Shown one piece after another: positions 7,664 to 15,983 of a stretch of DNA of 32,983 nucleotides (the first letter of the stretch is position 1; each line of letters opens with the position of its first letter). The DNA comes from an uncultured Clostridia bacterium (lineage in GTDB: Bacteria; Bacillota; Clostridia; Christensenellales; Aristaeellaceae). The notes under the pieces are model-generated. The model did no database searches. It worked only from the letters and a program-made list of their open reading frames with translations, and had not been told where the DNA came from. The DNA is taken from assembly GCA_934663625.1 (NCBI GenBank), contig CAKUKP010000026.1, positions 1 through 32,983 on the forward strand, given 5' to 3'. The position numbers were made by a program, and so were the translations under genes.

Positions 7664-9328
7664 TCATGAACGCGTTTTTGTGTCGAATCGAACTGTAATC
7701 GCGGTGCCGACATTCGGCTGGCTCTCCACGGAAATGCTTCCGTGGTGCAGCTGCACGGCGTGCTTTACGATCGAAAGCCCCAGCCCCGTACCGCCGGACT
7801 GGCGGGAATGGCTCTTATCCACGCGATAGAAGCGTTCAAAGATCTTGCTTTGATGCTCCGGCGCGATGCCAACGCCCGTATCCTGTACGCGCAGCAGAAC
7901 CGCGTCCGCATTCTGCGACAGATTGATTTCCACGCTGCCGCCTTCGCGATTGTACTTGATGGCGTTATCGCACAGGTTGTATACGATTTCGTACAGCAGG
8001 CGGCGAACACCGGTGATTACACCTTCCGATCCGGTAACCTTCAGGGAAACATCCTTTTGCCGAGCGGCGTCGGCAAGGTTTTCGCAAACCTCCTCGGAAA
8101 GCTCGCGAAGCGATACGCTTTCCATCGGCATATCCACGCCTTCGTCCAGCTGGGACAGGCGGATGATATCGTCGATCAGATTTACCAGCCGCGTGGCTTC
8201 CTTGCGGATGCGATCTACGAATCGCGGAATATCCGCTTCCTTTACGATCCCGTTTTCCAGCAGCTCCGCCGATCCGATGATGGATTGCAGCGGGGTCTTC
8301 AGTTCATGGGATACGTTGGCGGTAAATTCCTGCCGGTTTTGTTCCGCGTTCGCCTGATCGGTAATATCATATGCCAGAATTACCGTGCCCTGCACGGCGT
8401 TATCCGATGCGATGCGGCTCAGATCGAATTGGTAGATTCGTCCGTTTCGCTGATCGCGGAAGAATGCCCGCCCGTCCGCACGGGCGTTTTCCAGCGCGGT
8501 GCGCATGTTCTGGCTGCGATCGATGGTCAGGATATCGTTGCCGATGGGATCATTGCCCGCGCCGAACAGGCGGCGCGCCGCAGGGTTGATGCTGATGATT
8601 CTGGCGGATGTATCCAGCAGCACCAGCGCTTCCTTCATGTTGGCGGTAATCTGGTTAAATTCGTTCTGCTTGCGCTCCAGCGTCCACATCTGTTCCTTGA
8701 TTTCCTGCCGCTGCGCGTGAATGCGGTGCAGCAGGGGAGAAAGCTCTTCGTAGGCGTCGTTTTCCAGCGGCGCATCCAGATTCAGCCGGTTCAGCGGCTC
8801 CACCACGCGCTTTGCAATGCGATGGGCGATCCACGCGGAAACGGCGATCGCGATCACCAATACGATGCAGATCGGCTGCAGCATGCCCAGCAGCAAAAGC
8901 ACCGCCGTGGCGCGGCTTACCGATATGCGAAGCACGCTGCCGTCCGAAAGGCGCACAGCTTCATAGATCGTTTGTTCCGTCAGGGTGGCGGATTGGCGCG
9001 TGCTGCTGCCGGAGCCGGTCAGAAGCGCTTCACGGATTTCCGCGCGATCCGCGTGGTTTTCCATCGCAGCCGCGTCCGCCTGATTATCGAACAATACCGT
9101 TCCATCCGCCGCGACCCACGTCAGCCGGTAGCGATCCATATCCAGATCATCCAGATAGCGAACGCCGATTTCCTGCACCGCGCTGGCGGCCAGATGCAGT
9201 TCGTCCTTCAGCTGCGTCTGCTGAAGCTGATTGAAATAGGGATACAGCGCGCCCAAATTGATCGCGAGCGTGGCGATCAATACCGCGACCACTGCGGCGA
9301 TAATCGATTTGAATATCTTACTGGTCAT
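7664..9328 (-). CDS. phoR: Phosphate sensor histidine kinase PhoR
   Basis: This is a 554-residue protein. Membrane helices at about 7-27 and 141-170 enclose an extracytoplasmic sensor of about 110 residues. A short HAMP-like linker and a PAS domain (about 225-325, LVLLDTSARIISINPAARRLFG) follow. The HisKA motif FTANVSHELKTPLQSI carries the phosphorylated His near 341, and the ATPase boxes NLCDNAIKYN, DTGVGIAPEH and GGTGLGLSIVKH are all present. PhoR phosphorylates PhoB when phosphate is scarce, under control of Pst and PhoU. It overlaps phoB by 11 bases and is the last gene of the operon, so it is expressed with the transporter it senses. Confidence -1.
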   Translation of the reverse strand: MTSKIFKSIIAAVVAVLIATLAINLGALYPYFNQLQQTQLKDELHLAASAVQEIGVRYLDDLDMDRYRLTWVAADGTVLFDNQADAAAMENHADRAEIREALLTGSGSSTRQSATLTEQTIYEAVRLSDGSVLRISVSRATAVLLLLGMLQPICIVLVIAIAVSAWIAHRIAKRVVEPLNRLNLDAPLENDAYEELSPLLHRIHAQRQEIKEQMWTLERKQNEFNQITANMKEALVLLDTSARIISINPAARRLFGAGNDPIGNDILTIDRSQNMRTALENARADGRAFFRDQRNGRIYQFDLSRIASDNAVQGTVILAYDITDQANAEQNRQEFTANVSHELKTPLQSIIGSAELLENGIVKEADIPRFVDRIRKEATRLVNLIDDIIRLSQLDEGVDMPMESVSLRELSEEVCENLADAARQKDVSLKVTGSEGVITGVRRLLYEIVYNLCDNAIKYNREGGSVEINLSQNADAVLLRVQDTGVGIAPEHQSKIFERFYRVDKSHSRQSGGTGLGLSIVKHAVQLHHGSISVESQPNVGTAITVRFDTKTRS

Positions 9329-9998
9329 GTTCTACCTCCCAGCGGTAACCCACGTTGCGCACGGTTTCAATGTTTTTTCCATAGGCTTCCAGCTTCTGGC
9401 GCAGGGTGCGGATGTGGGAATCCAGCGTGCGGGAATCGCCCATGTAATCCATGTTCCATACCTGCGAAAAGAGCTGCTCGCGCGTGTATACCATGCCCGG
9501 ATGGGACAGAAACAGGTGCAGCAGTTCAAATTCCTTATAGGTCAGCCGAACGCGCTTGCCGTCCACAAAAACGGTGTGTTCGTCCAGATTGATCGTAAGT
9601 CCGCCGGTTTGCAGAAGCTTGGCGGTCTGCTGCGGCTGCGTTCGGCGCAGCACCGCCTTTACGCGCGATACCATCTCCATCACGCTGAACGGCTTTACGA
9701 TGTAATCATCCGCGCCCAGATCCAATCCGTGAATGCGATCGTATTCCTGTCCCTTCGCGGTGGCGAGAATTACCGGAATCGAATTGTATTCAATAGATTT
9801 TTTCATGCGAGACAGAATCTCAACGCCGTCCATGCCCGGCAGCATTACGTCCAGTACGATCAGCTCCGGCTTTTCCCGCTTCAGGGCTTCCCAGCACGCC
9901 GCTCCATCCTCGAAGCCGCGGGTTTCAAAGCCCGCGGCGTTCAATGCATACATTTCAATATCCCGAATTCCAGCGTCATCCTCAACGCACCAGATCAT
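9318..9998 (-). CDS. phoB: Phosphate response regulator PhoB (OmpR family; PhoP in Gram-positives)
   Basis: This is a 226-residue protein. The receiver domain (1-117) has the acidic pair in VEDDAG, the phosphorylated Asp50 in LIVLDVMLPGMDG, Thr80 in ILATAKG and Lys102 in IVKPF. The C-terminal winged helix (about 130-222) has the OmpR pattern RLTYKEFELLHLF, SRTLDSHIRTLRQKL and VRNVGYRWE. The start overlaps the phoU stop as ATGA. No residues come before the first strand, so this ATG leaves an unusually short N-terminus, but no better start is seen. It should bind the Pho-box-like repeats upstream of pstS. Confidence -1.
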   Translation of the reverse strand: MIWCVEDDAGIRDIEMYALNAAGFETRGFEDGAACWEALKREKPELIVLDVMLPGMDGVEILSRMKKSIEYNSIPVILATAKGQEYDRIHGLDLGADDYIVKPFSVMEMVSRVKAVLRRTQPQQTAKLLQTGGLTINLDEHTVFVDGKRVRLTYKEFELLHLFLSHPGMVYTREQLFSQVWNMDYMGDSRTLDSHIRTLRQKLEAYGKNIETVRNVGYRWEVEHDQ

Positions 9999-10645
9999 GG
10001 CGCAACCTCCTCATGCGTACCGGTTACGGAATAAATCACCCATTCGGCGATGTTGGTCGCGTGGTCGCCGATGCGTTCGAAATACTTCGCGATCATCAGA
10101 AGATCCAGCGCAAATTCGCCCTCGGTGGGATTATTCGCGATCAGGGATATTATACCACACTTTATTCTGGAAAAAAAGTCGTCTACGATATCATCCTGAT
10201 CAATTACTTCCTTGGCGAGCTTTAAATCTTTCCGAACGAACGCGTCTACGCTCGAAGTGACCATCTTGATGGTTTCCTGCGCCATTTCCGCGATCAGATC
10301 CACATCCGCCATCGTGCGTCCATTTAGGAAGGATACGATTTCGGCGATATCCTCCGCCTGATCGCCGATGCGCTCCATATCGGTGATCATCTTCAGCGCG
10401 GCGGAAATCAGGCGCAGATCGCGGGCGACCGGCTGCTGATGTAGAAGCAGCTTCATGCAGCGGCTTTCGATATCGCGCTCCATCTGATCGATGGCGGAAC
10501 CGTTTTTCCGTACCTGCTCGGCAAGCTTCTTATCGCCGTCTACCAGCGCTTTGGATGCAGATGCGATGGCTTCTTCGCACATCGCGCCCATTTCAATGAT
10601 TTCGCGGTTCAGATCAAACAGCTGTTCATCAAAACGATTCCTCAT
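9995..10645 (-). CDS. phoU: Phosphate signalling protein PhoU
   Basis: This is a 216-residue all-helical protein with two PhoU repeats, each with its metal-binding signature: ITDMERIGDQAEDIAE and KYFERIGDHATNIAEW. It begins MRNRFDEQL, as the family does. ATG 10645 is used here. A TTG at 10651 lies closer to the GGGAGG site and would add two residues, overlapping the pstB stop as TTGA, so the start is open to debate. PhoU links the Pst transporter to PhoR and damps the Pho response when phosphate is plentiful. It lies between pstB and phoB, the usual place in an operon of this kind. Confidence -1.
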   Translation of the reverse strand: MRNRFDEQLFDLNREIIEMGAMCEEAIASASKALVDGDKKLAEQVRKNGSAIDQMERDIESRCMKLLLHQQPVARDLRLISAALKMITDMERIGDQAEDIAEIVSFLNGRTMADVDLIAEMAQETIKMVTSSVDAFVRKDLKLAKEVIDQDDIVDDFFSRIKCGIISLIANNPTEGEFALDLLMIAKYFERIGDHATNIAEWVIYSVTGTHEEVAP

Positions 10646-10647
10646 GA

Positions 10648-11403
10648 TCAACCAAACCTCCCTGTGATGTAATCTTCGGTGCGCTTATCCTGCGGCTGGA
10701 AGAAGATGGTATCGGTCTTATCGAATTCTACCAGATCGCCCAGCAGGAAGAACGCGGTATAATCGGATACGCGCACGGCCTGCTGCATATTGTGCGTCAC
10801 CATTACGATGGTGTATTTTTCCTTCAGTTCTACTACCAGCTCCTCAATGCGGGAGGTGGAGATCGGATCCAGCGCGGATGTGGGTTCATCCATCAGAAGC
10901 ACCTTCGGCTGTACCGCCAGCGCGCGGGCGATGCACAGGCGCTGCTGCTGACCGCCGGACATGCCCAGCGCGTTCTTTTTCAGCCTGTCCTTTACTTCAT
11001 CCCAGATCGCCGCATCGCGCAGGGCGCGCTCCACGATTTCATCCAGCTTTACCTTGGCGGTTACGCCGTGCGTGCGCGGGCCGTAGGCAACGTTATCATA
11101 AATGCTCATCGGGAACGGATTCGGCTTCTGGAATACCATGCCGATTTCCTTGCGCAGATTGTTCACATCCACGTCGCGCGCGAAGATGTCCTTGCCCTCG
11201 TAGCGCACGTCGCCGGTGATCTTCACGTTCGGAATCAGATCGTTCATGCGGTTCAGCGTTTTCAAAAACGTGGATTTTCCGCATCCGGAGGGGCCGATCA
11301 GGGCGGTGATGCTCTTTTCGGGGATTTCGATGTTGATGTCGTTGAGCGCCTTGTGATTCCCATACCACAGGCACATGTCTTTCACGGTAATGATCGGCTT
11401 CAT
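10648..11403 (-). CDS. pstB: Phosphate ABC transporter ATP-binding protein PstB
   Basis: This is a 251-residue ATPase. Walker A GPSGCGKST is at 37-45, the Q-loop is in GMVFQKPNPFPMSI, the signature is LGMSGGQQQR and Walker B is LLMDEPTSALDP, with the switch His in VTHNMQQA. The KPNPFPMSIYDNVAYGPR stretch is diagnostic for PstB among ABC proteins. The start at 11403 follows AAGGAGAG and overlaps the pstA stop as ATGA; the frame is open much further upstream but only as pstA shadow. It drives phosphate import through PstC-PstA. Confidence -1.
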   Translation of the reverse strand: MKPIITVKDMCLWYGNHKALNDINIEIPEKSITALIGPSGCGKSTFLKTLNRMNDLIPNVKITGDVRYEGKDIFARDVDVNNLRKEIGMVFQKPNPFPMSIYDNVAYGPRTHGVTAKVKLDEIVERALRDAAIWDEVKDRLKKNALGMSGGQQQRLCIARALAVQPKVLLMDEPTSALDPISTSRIEELVVELKEKYTIVMVTHNMQQAVRVSDYTAFFLLGDLVEFDKTDTIFFQPQDKRTEDYITGRFG

Positions 11404-12257
11404 AATGCTCTCCTTTTTGCGAAATGCTTCTGCACCAGCGTTGCCGCGGTGTTGATCAACATGGTAAGTACCATCAGTATTGCGGCGATGGCGAAGGCGG
11501 CGCCAAATTCGCCCTGCTCCTTGGCGTATACGTACAGGGCGACGGTCAGCGTAGCGCCCGGCGCGGAAAGTCCGTTGATGATTCCGTTCACCGCGTGTGC
11601 AAATCCGGCGGTGAACAGAAGCGCCGCGGATTCGCCCAATATGCGTCCGACGGACAGAATGCAGCCCGTAATTACGCCGTCCACGCAGCCCGGCAGCACC
11701 ACCGTGCGCACGACGCGCCATTTGCCCGCGCCCAGACCGAACGCGCCTTCGCGGTAGGACTGCGGAACGGTTTTCAGGCTTTCCTGCGTGGTGCGCATGA
11801 TCGTCGGCAGATTCATGATCACCAGCGTCAGCGCGCCCGCCATCAGGCAGGTGCCCATGCGGTTGGAAAACAGCAGCATACCAACAAGCCCGTAGATGAT
11901 CGAAGGAATGCCGGAAAGCGTTTCCGCCGCATATTCGATCATGCCCACGATCCGCTTGTTGGATGCGTATTCCGTTAAATAGATCGCCGCGCCCACGCCC
12001 AGCGGCAGCACGATCAGCAGCGTCGCCAGTACGATGTATACGGTGTTCAGAATATCGGGCAGAATGCCAATGCGCTCGGTCAGATAGCTGGGCGCGGTGG
12101 ACAGAAATTCCCAGCTGAGGTTGGGAATGCCGCGTATCAGCACATAGATTACCAGAAACAGCGTAAGGGCGGCGGTCAGCGCGGTGGACAGGAGCATCAG
12201 CGCCTTCATCACGATGGCGTAGCCGTGCCTCTTTTTAGACAGCGTTTGATTCAGCAT
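11400..12257 (-). CDS. pstA: Phosphate ABC transporter permease PstA
   Basis: This is a 285-residue permease with six predicted membrane helices. The cytoplasmic coupling segment SLKTVPQSYREGAFGLGAGKW contains the EAA-like loop that contacts PstB. IPSIIYGLVGMLLF and GAAIYLTEYA match PstA proteins. AAAGGAGT lies ahead of ATG 12257, three bases after the pstC stop. It pairs with PstC to form the phosphate channel. Confidence -1.
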   Translation of the reverse strand: MLNQTLSKKRHGYAIVMKALMLLSTALTAALTLFLVIYVLIRGIPNLSWEFLSTAPSYLTERIGILPDILNTVYIVLATLLIVLPLGVGAAIYLTEYASNKRIVGMIEYAAETLSGIPSIIYGLVGMLLFSNRMGTCLMAGALTLVIMNLPTIMRTTQESLKTVPQSYREGAFGLGAGKWRVVRTVVLPGCVDGVITGCILSVGRILGESAALLFTAGFAHAVNGIINGLSAPGATLTVALYVYAKEQGEFGAAFAIAAILMVLTMLINTAATLVQKHFAKRRAL

Positions 12258-12260
12258 ATT

Positions 12261-13127
12261 TTACTCCTTTTCCCGTTTCAGGAAGAAATTCAGCGTGGCG
12301 TTGATCAGCATGATGAACAAAAACAGCACCAGCGCGATGGAGAACAGCGCCTGTCTTTGCAGACCGCTGGAATAGGACATTTCGCTCGATACCGCCGTGG
12401 TCAGGAATCGGACGCTCTGGAACAGAGAATCGGGCATGTTCGCCGCGTTGCCGGAAACCATCATAACCGCCATCGCTTCGCCAATGGCGCGGCCTACGCC
12501 CAATACCACCGATGCGGCGATGCCGCTGCGGGCGGCGGGCATCGAAACGCGGAAATAGGTTTCGATCGGCGTTGCGCCCAGGGCGAGGGAAGCATCCTCA
12601 TATTCCTTTGGAACCGCGTCCAGCGCCGTGATCGACATTTTGATGATCGAAGGCAGAATCATGATCGCCAGCACGATGATCGCCGCCAGCAGGCCGGAAC
12701 CATCGGGCACGGAAAATACCTTTCGAATCGTGGGCACCAGCACCAGCATACCCACCAGACCGTACACCACCGAGGGGATGCCCGCCAGCAGGCTGACCGC
12801 CGCCTGCATCGCGGATTTTATCTTCGGCGGCGCGAGCTTCGATAGATACATCGCCGTCAGGAAGCCGATCGGCACGCCCAGAATGATCGCACCGGCGGTT
12901 CCGTATACGCTGGTCAGGATGAACGGCAGGATTCCGTATTCCGGCTCGGCAGCGGTGGACGCCCATCTCTTGCCGAACAGGAAATCGGCAAGCCCGATTT
13001 CGCGGATCGCGGGGATGCCGGAAATCACCAGATAGATCGTAATCAGCAGCACGCATCCAACCGTGATCAGCCCAAGCAGCAGAAATATGCCGTGAATGAT
13101 CTTTTCAAAAATCTGATTTTTCTTCAT
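12261..13127 (-). CDS. pstC: Phosphate ABC transporter permease PstC
   Basis: This is a 288-residue permease with six membrane helices; the first spans about 13-35. The long first periplasmic-side loop contains WASTAAEPEYGILPFI, a PstC mark. The coupling loop ALDAVPKEYEDASLALGATPIE precedes VGRAIGEAMAVMMVSGNAANMP. Its ribosome site (GAGG, nine bases ahead) is weaker than those of pstA and pstB. It lies 353 bases downstream of pstS across a hairpin-rich stretch, so its level probably depends on read-through. Confidence -1.
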   Translation of the reverse strand: MKKNQIFEKIIHGIFLLLGLITVGCVLLITIYLVISGIPAIREIGLADFLFGKRWASTAAEPEYGILPFILTSVYGTAGAIILGVPIGFLTAMYLSKLAPPKIKSAMQAAVSLLAGIPSVVYGLVGMLVLVPTIRKVFSVPDGSGLLAAIIVLAIMILPSIIKMSITALDAVPKEYEDASLALGATPIETYFRVSMPAARSGIAASVVLGVGRAIGEAMAVMMVSGNAANMPDSLFQSVRFLTTAVSSEMSYSSGLQRQALFSIALVLFLFIMLINATLNFFLKREKE

Positions 13128-13480
13128 ATATGTTCAGCCTCATGAAAGATAAAGCAATGGGCGGCCGCCGGAGCTGCCGCCGTCAGACCTCTGACAAACG
13201 CCGCAACCGCAGAAATTTTCTGAAATACTTCTAACGAAGTAAAAATTTCTGCTTGCTTTGTCGGCTGCGCTTGCAAATTCGGTCATTTAGGTTAGAGCAG
13301 TCGCGCCACTGCAATGCTTTGCAGGCGCGACCAGCCCACGCTGGAATCCGGAGGATTCGCGCGGTGCTGCCGAAACCCGCTTTGCGGGTATTCGGTGCAT
13401 TTTACTAAACTTCCTCATTTGCAAGCTTGCCTCCGCGCCTTGCGACGTTTCTCAGGGTCTGCAATAGCGTTTGCCTTGCG
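13128..13480. other. Structured intergenic element between pstS and pstC
   Basis: There is no convincing gene in this gap, but it has four strong hairpins in a row. First, 13209-13252: 11-base perfect outer arms (GCAGAAATTTT and AAAATTTCTGC) and a 6-base inner stem. Second, 13300-13331: GTCGCGC and GCGCGAC outside, CTGCAA and TTGCAG inside. Third, 13344-13358: GAATCC-GGA-GGATTC. Fourth, 13370-13395: CCGAA-ACCCGC-TTT-GCGGGT-A-TTCGG. None is followed by a clear T-run in the operon direction. On the minus-strand mRNA these would trap 3' nucleases and slow polymerase, fitting a high pstS to low pstCAB ratio. That role is inference. Confidence -1.
13439..13461. repeat. Interspersed short repeat, copy 1
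   Basis: A 23-base stretch (core TCAGGGTCTG) matches 23741-23763 at 20 of 23 positions. Both copies lie downstream of a leftward gene (pstS here, manA there) in the same orientation. Confidence -1.
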
Positions 13481-14281
13481 TCAGTTCGCAGGAACCGCAC
13501 CAGCCGCCGCGATGATTTCGCCTGCTTCGGTGGAAAGCGCGTAGTCGAAGAATTTCTGTGCAGCTTCGCTCAGCGCTTCGCCGGTTCTGGTTACCAGTAC
13601 GAAGGGGCGCTGTACCACGTATTCGCCGTTCTTGATCGCATCCTCGGTGGGGGCTACGCCGTCAACGGTCACAGCCTTTACGGTGCTCTTGATGGAAGCG
13701 GCGGATGCATAGCCGATTGCGTTCGGGTTCTGGGATACGGTGGTGATCACATCGCCGGTGGAGGTCAGCTCCTGACGATACTTGCAGGCGTCCTTGGTAT
13801 CGGTGATGGTTTCGAAGCCATCGCGGGTACCGGAACCGGCTTCACGGCCGATCAGAACGATTTCCGCATCGCTGCCGCCAACTTCGCTCCAGTTGGTGAT
13901 TTCGCCGGTGTAGATCTTCGCAATGTCACCAAGGCTCAGATCGGAAACCGGATTTTCGGGATGTACGATGATCGCGATGCCGTCCAGCGCCACTACGGTG
14001 CCGGTCAGACCGGAAGCGACTTCTTCATCCTTCAGCGCGCGGGAGGAAAGGCCGATATCGCAGCGTCCTTCCTGAACTGCCTGAATGCCGGAACCGGAGC
14101 CGGTGGGATTGTAGGTAACGCTGATGCCGGTTTCATTCTGGAAAGCCTCGCCCAAGGCGCCGATTACCTTTTCCATAGAAGTGGAACCATCGGTGGAAAC
14201 GCTGCCTTCCGCGATCGCGGAGCCTGCTACGGCGCAGATCGCCAGGATGCAGGTCATCATAATCACAATAATCTTCTTCAT
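13481..14281 (-). CDS. pstS: Phosphate ABC transporter substrate-binding protein PstS
   Basis: This is a 266-residue exported protein. The signal peptide ends at about residue 24 (SAIA before EGSVS). The mature part begins with the phosphate-binding loop DGSTSMEKVIG and has GSGSGIQAVQEGRCDIGLSSR and GREAGSGTRDGFE, whose Ser, Arg, Asp and Thr residues hold the anion. ATG 14281 follows GGGAG. It is the first gene of the pst operon and has a Pho-box-like region upstream. It lacks a proper lipobox: the only cysteine near the end of the hydrophobic core (LAIC) has Ile at -1. That is odd for a Gram-positive binding protein. Confidence -1.
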   Translation of the reverse strand: MKKIIVIMMTCILAICAVAGSAIAEGSVSTDGSTSMEKVIGALGEAFQNETGISVTYNPTGSGSGIQAVQEGRCDIGLSSRALKDEEVASGLTGTVVALDGIAIIVHPENPVSDLSLGDIAKIYTGEITNWSEVGGSDAEIVLIGREAGSGTRDGFETITDTKDACKYRQELTSTGDVITTVSQNPNAIGYASAASIKSTVKAVTVDGVAPTEDAIKNGEYVVQRPFVLVTRTGEALSEAAQKFFDYALSTEAGEIIAAAGAVPAN

Positions 14282-14342
14282 CTTTCATTTCTCCCTTCGG
14301 AATTTTCTCTCTGATGTTCTGTAGCTCATCTCTGCTACGGTT

Positions 14343-14390
14343 ATTATGATAAAGTTCGCGGGTGAAATGAAAAATACATGAAATGTGAAA
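14343..14390 (-). promoter_or_regulatory. pstS promoter with Pho-box-like repeats
   Basis: On the minus strand, four TTTCA units occur in 14390-14361; two of them are 11 bases apart, the spacing of PhoB-family half-sites. A CATAAT -10 box (14348-14343) follows with no good -35, as expected for an activator-dependent promoter. PhoB encoded in the same operon is the natural binder. Confidence -1.
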
Positions 14391-14420
14391 TCTATCTCAA
14401 ATCCCCAAATTGCGCAAAAA

Positions 14421-14463
14421 AACGTAAAAAACGATCCGCACCGAAATTCGATACGGATCGTTT
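14421..14463 (-). terminator. Terminator after the MATE gene
   Basis: On the minus strand AAACGATCCG pairs with CGGATCGTTT around a 15-base loop, followed by two T-runs (TTTT then, after ACG, TTTTTTT). It separates the MATE gene from the pst operon. Confidence -1.
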
Positions 14464-14475
14464 GCGGAAAACGGG

Positions 14476-15834
14476 CTACAACGGCGCGCCGTCCTCCATT
14501 GGCAGGCGATTTCTGCGGTAGAAATAATAGGGAATCATTACGGACAGCAGCGATGCGATCCAGGAAACCGGTTCCGTATAAAACAGCACATCGCTGCCCA
14601 GCCAGATAATCACCAGCTTTACCATGCCGATGCGGGCGAACGTTTCTACAAAGCCGGAAATCATCGACCAGATCGAATCGCCGATGGATTGCAAATGGCT
14701 TCTGTAAACGTAGATCATATACAGAAACGGCAACGCAGCAGCCATATTCGTAAGAAAGCGCTTTGCAACGGCGATGGCCTCGGCAGCGCCCGCTTCATCC
14801 ACATTCAAAAACAGCTGCGGCAAAACGCCGCGCAGCGCGAGCAGCGGAAGCATTACGGCGATCGCCCCGCCGATTGCCATCAGATTGCAGGTTCTTACGC
14901 TTGCGCGCACCCGTTTATACAGACTCGCGCCGTAATTCTGCGAAGCAAACGTGGTAAACGCCGCGCCCAGCGCGATTGCGCTGCATTCCAATATGCCGTA
15001 GAGCTTGTTTACGGCGGTATATCCCGCCACAAAGCTGCTGCCCTGCAGATTGATCACCGATTGTACGAAAAGTCCGCTGGTGTTGATCACGGTATATTGA
15101 ATTGCCAGCGGAAGCCCGAACAGCAAAAGCGACCGCAGAAGCTTTGGATTGATTTTCCACGTGCCCCTGTCCAGATGGACGCAATCGATCCGGCGAATTC
15201 GGGCAATGCAGAACAGGAAGGAAAAGAGCTGGCTCAGCACGGATGCGATCGCCGCGCCGAACACGCCCCAGCCAAAGCCCATCACGAACAGCAGATCCAG
15301 CGCGATATTCATAAGCGCCGCGATGATCATCGCCCACAGCGGGGATTTGCTGTCGCCGAACGCGCGCAGGATCGAAGCGGTCAGGTTATAGCCGGTCACG
15401 ATGATCGTGCCCGCCGCCATGGTGGTTAAATAGGTGGTCGCATCTTTTAATATGTTGGCGGGCGTATCCAGCGCCATCAGCACCGGCTTGGCCAGCGCAA
15501 CGCCCGCGATGGTGAAGACCGCGGCGATGATAACCGAAAGCAGCGCGGACATGGTGATCGTCTGATTCAGCATCCGATCATCGCGGCTGCCGTAATAGCG
15601 GGATACGAAGGTAGAAAAGCCCTGCGTCATCACCTGCATACTCATCAGGATGATCCAATACGTCCAATCGGTGCAGCCCACGGCAGCGAGCGCATCCACG
15701 CCCACGCCGCGGCCTACGATGGCGGCGTCTACGATCATGTACAGCTGCTGACCGAGATTGGTCAGAATTACGGGGAACGCAAATTTCAGCATCAGCCGCA
15801 CGGAGTTTCCGCGGGTCATATCGATGGTGCTCAA
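14476..15834 (-). CDS. MATE family multidrug / toxin exporter
   Basis: This is a 452-residue protein with twelve membrane helices in two homologous halves. MTRGNSVRLMLKFAFPVILTN at the start, QQLYMIVDAAIVGRGVG, and QGFSTFVSRYYGSRD are MATE signatures of the DinF/NorM type. MATE proteins use Na+ or H+ gradients to export cationic drugs or metabolites. The start is probably TTG 15834, nine bases after GGGAG; ATG 15819 would be 24 bases from that site, and the longer frame to 15906 has no ribosome site. The substrate is unknown. It is divergent from the phosphatase gene. Confidence -1.
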   Translation of the reverse strand: MSTIDMTRGNSVRLMLKFAFPVILTNLGQQLYMIVDAAIVGRGVGVDALAAVGCTDWTYWIILMSMQVMTQGFSTFVSRYYGSRDDRMLNQTITMSALLSVIIAAVFTIAGVALAKPVLMALDTPANILKDATTYLTTMAAGTIIVTGYNLTASILRAFGDSKSPLWAMIIAALMNIALDLLFVMGFGWGVFGAAIASVLSQLFSFLFCIARIRRIDCVHLDRGTWKINPKLLRSLLLFGLPLAIQYTVINTSGLFVQSVINLQGSSFVAGYTAVNKLYGILECSAIALGAAFTTFASQNYGASLYKRVRASVRTCNLMAIGGAIAVMLPLLALRGVLPQLFLNVDEAGAAEAIAVAKRFLTNMAAALPFLYMIYVYRSHLQSIGDSIWSMISGFVETFARIGMVKLVIIWLGSDVLFYTEPVSWIASLLSVMIPYYFYRRNRLPMEDGAPL

Positions 15835-15940
15835 GTACAAAAACTCCCATTCAATAGCATTTGTACCATTATCGCACAGAACTGCCGATAAGTCCATGCC
15901 GCGCAATGATTATTTAACGGTGAATATGCAAACTATATGA

Positions 15941-15946
15941 TATAAT
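15941..15946 (+). promoter_or_regulatory. -10 box for the phosphatase gene
   Basis: A perfect TATAAT, 43 bases upstream of the start at 15984. No convincing -35 is seen at 16-18 bases, so this is a partial call. Confidence -1.
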
Positions 15947-15983
15947 AATAAGATAGAAGCAATTTAATGGGAGGGCGGCGCGT

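Noticed and set aside
7742..9592. A 616-codon plus-strand frame across phoR and phoB
   Set aside because: The opposite strand encodes complete PhoR and PhoB with all motifs. This frame has no start signal and no recognisable family.
13314..13544. A 76-codon plus-strand frame in the pstS-pstC gap
   Set aside because: It runs through hairpins into the end of pstS in antisense and has no start signal.
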